Shown piece after piece: positions 58,757 through 64,000 of a stretch of DNA of 64,000 bases; positions within the stretch are counted from its first letter, which is position 1, and every line of letters begins with the position of its first letter. The DNA is from Ferruginibacter sp. Lineage in GTDB: Bacteria > Bacteroidota > Bacteroidia > Chitinophagales > Chitinophagaceae. The DNA is taken from positions 124,001 through 188,000 of the forward strand of contig JAGOAX010000001.1 of NCBI GenBank assembly GCA_017983695.1, given 5' to 3'. The notes below the pieces were generated by a model. The model searched no databases, was not told where the DNA came from, and saw only the letters and a program-made list of their open reading frames with translations. The translations under genes were made by a program, and so were the position numbers.

Positions 58757-59107
58757 TTAAAAAGGGATGTTTTGCTGCTTAAAAAAAGAGAGCTGGTCCC
58801 AATATCCACGCTGAAAAACGATCTTATCATTCTGTATCTTAAAAAAGCCACAGCCCCTTAATCCCTTGGGGTCTTTCCATTCCAGTATAGCCCATTCACC
58901 GTCTTCAAAAATATTTTCTTCAATACACACCATTTCTGCCCGGACAAATTCGTCTGTAAACATTTTTTTTATGGCTGTTTTGCCCACCAGTGGGTCAGTA
59001 ATCACCTGGTGATTAACAGCATCTTCGCTGTACAGATCTGCAAGCGCTTCAATATCTATCCTGTTGAATGCAGCTATCCATGTTTTCAATACTTCTTAGG
59101 GTGTCAT
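58757..59107 (-). pseudogene. SnoaL/NTF2-like protein gene with an in-frame stop at codon 4
   Basis: From the ATG at 59107 the gene reads Met-Thr-Pro-TAA-Glu-Val-Leu-Lys-Thr-Trp-Ile-Ala-Ala-Phe-Asn, i.e. the usual start of this family (MTPEEVL...AFN) interrupted by a TAA at 59096-59098 where Glu (GAA) would be expected. Downstream the frame is open to 58757. The remaining 110 aa could be made from the TTG at 59089, and they carry a full NTF2-like fold (DIEALADLYSEDAVNHQVIT, VIFQRGY-like end). It is either a very young nonsense mutation or an internally started gene. Family proteins are often small isomerases or hydrolases of unknown substrate. Confidence 0.7.
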
Positions 59108-59251
59108 GTTTATTTTTTTAATCTGCAACGTAATCAATACTAAAATAAACAAATAGTTTTTGCAGTTGCAGTTGCTACAATAATCAAATAAAATTTAAAA
59201 GTATAAGTAACACTGTTATAGCAGTGGCGATGATACCAACGTTTCCTAGGC

Positions 59252-60193
59252 CTACCCTGTAAAACTATCCTTCATCTTTTCTAAAAGCTTAGTTTCTATC
59301 ATCCGCTTTGCTATGCGTATCATATTTTTAAATGCAGTGGCATGAGAAATGCCGTGGCCAATAATAACTGGCTTGGCTATGCCAAGTACGGGTACACCGC
59401 CATATTGTTCAAAATTAAACCGGTCAAAATGTTCGTCGTTAATGTTGCGGCGCTTTACAATATCGTAAATACTTTCTGCCATTTTCAACACCACGTTACC
59501 GGTAAAGCCTTCGCAAACCAATACATCTGCCTTGGTCATTAAAATATCCCGGCCTTCGATATTGCCTATGAAATTGATCTGCGCATTTTCTTTTAACAGG
59601 GGGTAAGTGGCTTGCGCTAAAAGATTGCCTTTTCCCTCTTCTTCACCTAAATTTACCAGGCCCACTTTGGGGTTATCGAAATTTAAAATGTGTTGTGCAT
59701 ATAAAGAACCGAGTACCGCAAACTGGTTCAGGTTTTCCGGTTTGCAATCAGCATTTAATCCAACATCAACCAGTAAACCTAAGGTGCCATCTTCCCGGGG
59801 CATATAAGCGCCAATAGTGGGGCGTAACACGCCTTCAATGGCTTTAATGCTGAATAAGGAACCTACCATCATGGCACCTGTATTACCTGCACTGATGAAG
59901 GCATCGGTTTTGCCGGTGGCCAGTAAATAAAATCCTATGGCAATGGAAGAATCTTTTTTTTCTTTTAAAGCTTTGGTGGGATGTTCGTTCATTTCAATTA
60001 CCTGCGTGGTATGAACGATGGTGTATTTATCTGCCGGGATATACTGTGCGGCAATATGCGTCTTTATTTGTGTTTCGTCTCCAATTAAAGTGAGGTGTAC
60101 ATGGTCTGGATTGACGGCTAAAAATTCAGCAACCCCTTTTACTGCTTCCAGTGGGGCAAAGTCGCCCCCCATCATATCTAGTCCTATATTCAT
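59252..60193 (-). CDS. plsX: Phosphate acyltransferase PlsX
   Basis: 313 aa. PlsX makes acyl-phosphate from acyl-ACP for phospholipid synthesis. Signature stretches: IGLDMMGGDFAPLEAVKG at the start, SAGNTGAMMVGSLF (about 103-116), LVDVGLNADCKPENL, and GFTGNVVLKMAESIYD (about 230-245). Peripheral membrane enzyme. It lies downstream of rpmF as in many bacteria, but fabH does not follow. Confidence 0.96.
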   Translation of the reverse strand: MNIGLDMMGGDFAPLEAVKGVAEFLAVNPDHVHLTLIGDETQIKTHIAAQYIPADKYTIVHTTQVIEMNEHPTKALKEKKDSSIAIGFYLLATGKTDAFISAGNTGAMMVGSLFSIKAIEGVLRPTIGAYMPREDGTLGLLVDVGLNADCKPENLNQFAVLGSLYAQHILNFDNPKVGLVNLGEEEGKGNLLAQATYPLLKENAQINFIGNIEGRDILMTKADVLVCEGFTGNVVLKMAESIYDIVKRRNINDEHFDRFNFEQYGGVPVLGIAKPVIIGHGISHATAFKNMIRIAKRMIETKLLEKMKDSFTG

Positions 60194-60209
60194 TTCAATT
60201 GCTTTAAAT

Positions 60210-60256
60210 AAAAAATTCTAAACTCCATATCCGTAAACGAATTTAGAGTTTAGAAT
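60210..60256 (-). terminator. Terminator between rpmF and plsX
   Basis: ATTCTAAACTC (60215-60225) and GAGTTTAGAAT (60246-60256) form an 11-bp perfect stem; on the minus strand the stem is followed by TTTTTA. It suggests that rpmF transcripts mostly end before plsX or are attenuated there. Confidence 0.8.
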
Positions 60257-60274
60257 GCAAAGTTGAAAATATAA

Positions 60275-60469
60275 TTAGGCTTTTAGAGGTGCTTTTTCGG
60301 CTACCAGCTTTCCTTTATAAAATAATTTTCCTTCACTTACATGGGCACGATGGCGTACATGTGTTTCGCCGGTTGTTTTATCAACACTTAAAGTTGTTTC
60401 CACTGCTTTATAGTGCGTTCTTCTTTTTGCACTGCGTTGCTGACTATGGCGCCTTTTTGGATTTGGCAT
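60275..60469 (-). CDS. rpmF: 50S ribosomal protein L32
   Basis: 64 aa, strongly basic, starting MPNPKRRHSQQRSAKRRTHY, the L32 signature. The zinc-ribbon cysteines of some L32 proteins are absent, as is common in this phylum. It follows the YceD-like gene by 57 bp. Confidence 0.97.
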   Translation of the reverse strand: MPNPKRRHSQQRSAKRRTHYKAVETTLSVDKTTGETHVRHRAHVSEGKLFYKGKLVAEKAPLKA

Positions 60470-60526
60470 GACTTATTAATTGAATTATGAATTAAAAATT
60501 AAGAATTATCTAAAACTTAAACCTTA

Positions 60527-61084
60527 TTACTTTTTACTTTTTTTCTTTACTTTAAACTGTTCCAACCCTTTCCATAACTGGTTACTGTTGGCTTCCTGCT
60601 CCCTCACTTCCATTGCCCTTAGTTTTTCCAGCACTTCGTTATTACATTGCGGCCCGCCCATTGCTTCCTCGCTGCACATCTTCTGCATAGGAAAACTCAG
60701 CAGCACAAAATCGTAGATCCAGCTGGCCACATTGATGTGACTTTCGGTCCGGGAAATGTAAAACACATCAGGATCTTCTTCCTGGTTATTCATCTCATCG
60801 GGATTTTCCACCAGCTTTACCAGCATATTAAACTCATCCCAAATGTCCATGGGTAATGGGTTTCCACACCGGTCGCAGGTTACATCTGCCTTACCGCCCA
60901 CTTCAAACTTAAGCAGCATAAAACTGCTTTTTTTGTCGAGTGACAATTTAATGTTGGCATGGCAGCCGGTAAAATCTATAACCCCTTTATCAACAAAGAA
61001 CTTATCATCCACCTCGTAATTAAACTCATGAATACCGGGCTTCAATCCCACAAAAGCTATCTCAAATTCCCGTTTATTAGCCAT
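60527..61084 (-). CDS. DUF177/YceD-family protein
   Basis: 185 aa from the ATG at 61084 (the ORF opens further upstream, but that part is low-complexity and the family begins at MANKREFEIAFVGLKPG). It contains VTCDRCGNPLPMDIWDEFN, with the conserved CxxC of YceD, and ends in a basic Lys-rich tail. YceD precedes rpmF in most bacteria and is linked to 23S rRNA/ribosome assembly. Confidence 0.9.
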   Translation of the reverse strand: MANKREFEIAFVGLKPGIHEFNYEVDDKFFVDKGVIDFTGCHANIKLSLDKKSSFMLLKFEVGGKADVTCDRCGNPLPMDIWDEFNMLVKLVENPDEMNNQEEDPDVFYISRTESHINVASWIYDFVLLSFPMQKMCSEEAMGGPQCNNEVLEKLRAMEVREQEANSNQLWKGLEQFKVKKKSKK

Positions 61085-61201
61085 TACGGATGGTTTAAAG
61101 GACGGCAAAGGTAAGGTAAAAATTTGTGATTTTTGGTTTGAATTTCGATATTTTATACTGCTGCTGCTATTTACAGGGCTTTTACTATTTTTAGGGCTGG
61201 T

Positions 61202-62281
61202 ATGAAACATAAGAAAAAATGGTTGTTTATTGGAGTATTGCTGGTATTTGTTGTACTGATAAGGGTATATGCTGCTGATGAATTAAGGGTGGAAGATGGC
61301 TATTCAACAGGCATTTACCCCGGCTTAGTAACCCTGTTAAGGCTTGTATTTGGATGGATCCCTTTTAGTATTGGCGATTTGCTGTATGGCCTGTTTGGCA
61401 TTTGGGTGCTTTGGAAATTGATAAAAGGCATAAAAGCGCTGTATAAAAAGCAGGCAACCTGGAATGGGCTGGCCACAAGATCGTTTAAAATATTGATCCT
61501 GTTCCTGTTGATCTATATTGTGTTCAACAGTTTTTGGGGTATTAATTATAACCGTAAAGGCATTGCCTATCAATTGGGGCTTAAAATGGATAAATACAGC
61601 CCCAAAGAATTAAAAAACATTAATGCGCTTTTAATTGAAAAAGTTAACAGCAGCAAACAGTACCTGGTAAATAATAAAACCGCTTACCTGTCTACAAAAG
61701 AATTATTTGTAAAAGTGCAGCAATCATACGCCGCAGTAAACAGCAGTTATCCTTTTTTAAACTATCAACACCAGTCACTTAAACCTTCGCTTTGGGGTTG
61801 GCTGGGTAATTATGTTGGTTTTCTGGGTTATTATAATCCTTTTACCGGCGAGGGGCAGGTAAATACTACTGTTCCAAAATTCTCTCAGCCTTTTACAGCC
61901 TGCCACGAAGTGGCGCACCAGTTAGGTTATGCCAAAGAAATGGAAGCGAATTTTGTGGGCTACCTGGCTGCCAGCGCATCGTCTGATAAACAGTTTCAAT
62001 ACTCTGTTTACCTCGACCTGTTTTTATACAGCAACCGCAATCTTTTTAACAGCGATTCGGCAAGTGCAAGGTCTTATGCCAATCAATTAATTCCTGAGAT
62101 AAAAGCAGATTTAAAGGAATGGCGTGAATTTAACCGCCGGCATAAAAATCCCGTAGAACCCATTATACGCTGGATGTACGGAAAATATTTAGAGCGTAAT
62201 CAACAACCGCAGGGCGTATTGAGTTACGACGAAGTAACCAGTTTTTTAATTGCGTATTATAAAAAATTCGGGAAGATATAA
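61202..62281 (+). CDS. DUF3810-domain membrane protein with zinc-peptidase-like motif
   Basis: 359 aa with three N-terminal spans (about 7-25, 37-62, 93-113) and an extracytoplasmic domain. The segment FTACHEVAHQLGYAKEMEAN carries an HExxH-type motif (HEVAH, about 237-241) with a downstream Glu (EANF), as in gluzincin metallopeptidases. Named DUF3810; the motif suggests a membrane-bound protease, which is not established. Confidence 0.85.
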   Translation: MKHKKKWLFIGVLLVFVVLIRVYAADELRVEDGYSTGIYPGLVTLLRLVFGWIPFSIGDLLYGLFGIWVLWKLIKGIKALYKKQATWNGLATRSFKILILFLLIYIVFNSFWGINYNRKGIAYQLGLKMDKYSPKELKNINALLIEKVNSSKQYLVNNKTAYLSTKELFVKVQQSYAAVNSSYPFLNYQHQSLKPSLWGWLGNYVGFLGYYNPFTGEGQVNTTVPKFSQPFTACHEVAHQLGYAKEMEANFVGYLAASASSDKQFQYSVYLDLFLYSNRNLFNSDSASARSYANQLIPEIKADLKEWREFNRRHKNPVEPIIRWMYGKYLERNQQPQGVLSYDEVTSFLIAYYKKFGKI

Positions 62282-62326
62282 GCAGCTTTAGTTAAACTAT
62301 TTTCCAGTTATACTGTTATAAGGTTA

Positions 62327-62788
62327 ATGAAATTATTTATTTCTATTTTGATTCCGCTTTTAGTGGGAGGCATTGCAGGCTATTTTACTTCTTCGGGTGT
62401 AGAGGGTTGGTATGCTACAGCAAACAAGCCATGGTTCAATCCACCCAACTGGATATTTGCCCCTGTATGGACGACACTTTATGTAATGATGGGTATTGCT
62501 TTCTACCTGGTTTGGAGAACCGAAACCATCTCTTCATCGGTAAAACAGACCGCTGTAATTTTATTTGTAATACAATTAACGCTTAACTTTTTTTGGTCGC
62601 TCATATTTTTTAAACTACAGCAACCCGGCTGGGCTTTTGCAGAAATTATAGTAATGTGGTTGGCAATATTATTCACCATTCTTTGGTTTGGAAAAATATC
62701 TTCTACCGCTGCATGGTTGCTGGTCCCTTACATTTGTTGGGTAAGTTTTGCTTCGGTGTTAAATTATGCTATCTGGAAATTGAATTAA
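62327..62788 (+). CDS. TspO/MBR-family membrane protein
   Basis: 153 aa with five spans. Conserved TspO residues are visible: WYATANKPWFNPPNWIFAPVW, LTLNFFWSLIFF, and a final span with VSFASVLNYAIWKLN. TspO proteins bind porphyrins and tryptophan-derived or sterol ligands and are tied to oxidative stress. Confidence 0.93.
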   Translation: MKLFISILIPLLVGGIAGYFTSSGVEGWYATANKPWFNPPNWIFAPVWTTLYVMMGIAFYLVWRTETISSSVKQTAVILFVIQLTLNFFWSLIFFKLQQPGWAFAEIIVMWLAILFTILWFGKISSTAAWLLVPYICWVSFASVLNYAIWKLN

Positions 62789-62837
62789 GAGTCTTTAATT
62801 AAGCCCTGTCAGTCATCCATTGCCAGTTGTCTATCTT

Positions 62838-63374
62838 CTAAAATTTATTCTTCCACATCATACTTTCCACCGGTTTGTTTATCTGCCCGCTGTATTTGGC
62901 GTTTTTCTTTTGGTTGTATTTTACTTCAATCTCTCCATCAACAGGAAAATAAATCAATTGGCCAATTGGCATTCCTTTATACACTCTTACAGGTTGCTTT
63001 ACCGAAATTTCAAGCGTCCAGTTACCACAAAAACCTACATCTCCTTTACCGGCTGTTGCATGAATATCAATACCCAAGCGGCCTGTAGAAGATTTGCCTT
63101 CTAAAAAAGGAACATGGGCATGAGTCTCGGTATATTCTTCAGTAACACCTAAATAAAACTCATGCGGCTGAAGTACATATCCTTCATCGGGTATTTCAAA
63201 ATGTTCGATGGTATTATGCTTTTTGGCATCTAATTCCTTATCAACATAACGGGCAAGGTCTTTTCCCAAATGCACATCATAACTGTTGCTGCCTAGGTCT
63301 TGCCTGTTATAGGGTACAATTTTAATAGTACCCTTTTCAATTTCTTCTAAAATCCTGGTGTCGCTTAAAATCAT
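62838..63374 (-). CDS. dcd: dCTP deaminase
   Basis: 178 aa. dCTP to dUTP deamination for thymidylate synthesis. Visible: GSNSYDVHLG near residue 30, the active region GKSSTGRLGIDIHATAGKGD (about 93-112), and WTLEISVKQPVRVYKGMPIG with the catalytic Glu. Full length. Confidence 0.96.
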   Translation of the reverse strand: MILSDTRILEEIEKGTIKIVPYNRQDLGSNSYDVHLGKDLARYVDKELDAKKHNTIEHFEIPDEGYVLQPHEFYLGVTEEYTETHAHVPFLEGKSSTGRLGIDIHATAGKGDVGFCGNWTLEISVKQPVRVYKGMPIGQLIYFPVDGEIEVKYNQKKNAKYSGQINKPVESMMWKNKF

Positions 63375-63407
63375 GTTGATTGGTTTATTGGTTGATTCGT
63401 TTATTAG

Positions 63408-63442
63408 TTAATTCGTGTAATTCGTTTTTATAATTCGTGTAT
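63408..63442 (+). repeat. Further copy of the ATTCGTGTAATTCG word
   Basis: AATTCGTGTAATTCGTTTTT followed by TAATTCGTGTATTTG, the same word as in the 39043-39211 element, here between the divergent dcd and phosphopantetheinyl transferase genes. Confidence 0.7.
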
Positions 63443-63480
63443 TTGTTATCTTTCGCAAATATTCAATCTAAAATTGTTTA

Positions 63481-64000
63481 AATGCCACTGGTTTATCAAC
63501 AAAATATTAACGCTGTTACCAAAATGGGCGTTTGGCATATTACCGAAACAGAAGATTTTTTTTTACAGCAGGTGCCCCTGCAAAAAGAAATTACACATTG
63601 GCATAAGAGATTGCAACACCTGGCCGGCAGGTACTTATTAAAAGAGCTGTACCCCGATTTTCCTTTACCACTCATTAAAATTGCCGATACCCGTAAACCT
63701 TTTTTAGAAGATGAGGCCTATCATTTTTCCATTTCGCATTGTGGAGATTATGCTGCTGTTATTGTAAGTAAAGAATACAGGGTTGGTGTAGATGTGGAGC
63801 TGGTAAATGATAAAATTGAAAAGATCATTCATAAATTTTTATCCCGCCAGGAAAAAACGTTACTGCCACCAAATGATATCAATACAACTGCAACCCTGCT
63901 TTGGAGTGTAAAAGAATCGGTGTATAAATGGAAAGGTTCCGGCGGGGTGGATTTCATTAAACACATCAATATCCAATCCATTGAAGAAAAGCAGGATGAA
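63481..64000 (+). CDS. 4'-phosphopantetheinyl transferase family protein (cut by window end)
   Basis: 173 residues visible from the ATG at 63481; the frame is open at the right edge. It contains RKPFLEDEAYHFSISHCGDY, YRVGVDVEL (magnesium-binding Asp/Glu) and LLWSVKESVYKW (catalytic Lys/Glu region), the signature of Sfp/AcpS-like enzymes that load phosphopantetheine onto carrier proteins. Confidence 0.92.

Noticed and set aside
59232..59262. CCTAGGCC palindrome just after plsX as a terminator
   Set aside because: The stem is too short and there is no T-run on the minus strand.
1..64000. tRNA, rRNA, riboswitch, insertion sequence or prophage genes
   Set aside because: Looked for by eye in the intergenic regions and among the proteins; none could be supported.

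Overview
The window looks like chromosomal DNA of a Bacteroidota bacterium, most likely close to Chitinophagaceae. The evidence is the fused CcoN-CcoO oxidase subunit, a KdpD reduced to its N-terminal half, putative -7 promoter elements of the form TAnnTTTG, few Shine-Dalgarno sequences, and many secreted or lipoprotein beta-rich proteins. The DNA is AT-rich. No rRNA, tRNA, CRISPR array, transposase or integrase was seen.

Layout. 1-7080 (minus): a high-affinity potassium uptake operon, two tiny membrane ORFs-kdpF-kdpA-kdpB-kdpC-porin-kdpD(N-terminal), next to an NtrC-type regulator (7251-8597). 8827-11173 (plus): a PAS histidine kinase and a receiver-CRP/FNR fusion regulator. 11182-20981 (minus): the complete cbb3 oxidase and assembly set, ccoI, ccoS-ccoNO-ccoQ-ccoP-ccoG-ccoH-membrane protein-TauE/SafE-like, with a small coiled-coil protein gene at each end. 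22404-23711 (minus): universal stress protein and OsmC-like protein, followed by a LOG-family enzyme. 23875-27191: a large sortilin/BNR-repeat exoprotein and a divergent MORN-repeat protein. 27192-29807: an AT-rich insert with an XRE regulator, a fulvocin C-like cysteine-rich lipoprotein, a DUF1573 lipoprotein and a membrane thioredoxin. It is bracketed by two copies of the MORN gene's 3' end. 29838-40355: CorC/HlyC, PAP2, two LtaS-like sulfatases, a methyltransferase, a phosphohexomutase (GlmM-type) and a cysteine desulfurase. 40356-44765: accessory DNA rich in dispersed repeats, with small orphan secreted proteins, a Fic protein and EcsC. 44855-57053: secreted proteins, a GH13 amylase, DinB and two DUF418 membrane proteins. 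57127-64000: M28 peptidase, a SnoaL-like gene with an early stop, the yceD-rpmF-plsX lipid/ribosome cluster, DUF3810, TspO, dCTP deaminase and a truncated phosphopantetheinyl transferase.

The strongest unexplained signal is regulatory. Three minus-strand promoters (ccoS operon, coiled-coil gene upstream of ccoI, usp-osmC operon) carry FNR/CRP-type palindromes TGAT-N4-ATCA in pairs exactly 22 bp apart. In all three the proximal palindrome is centred exactly 36.5 bp upstream of the last base of a TAnnTTTG-like element. This predicts a micro-oxic/redox regulon. A candidate regulator in the window is the receiver-CRP/FNR fusion protein at 10115-11173, whose recognition helix keeps an ExxxR pattern.

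The second is the 2.6-kb bacteriocin-like insert at 27192-29807. The duplicated gene 3' ends still encode the same C-terminal residues with only synonymous differences, as expected of an integrated element or of recombination between divergent alleles. A third theme is the density of structured intergenic repeats between 36.5 and 51.4 kb.
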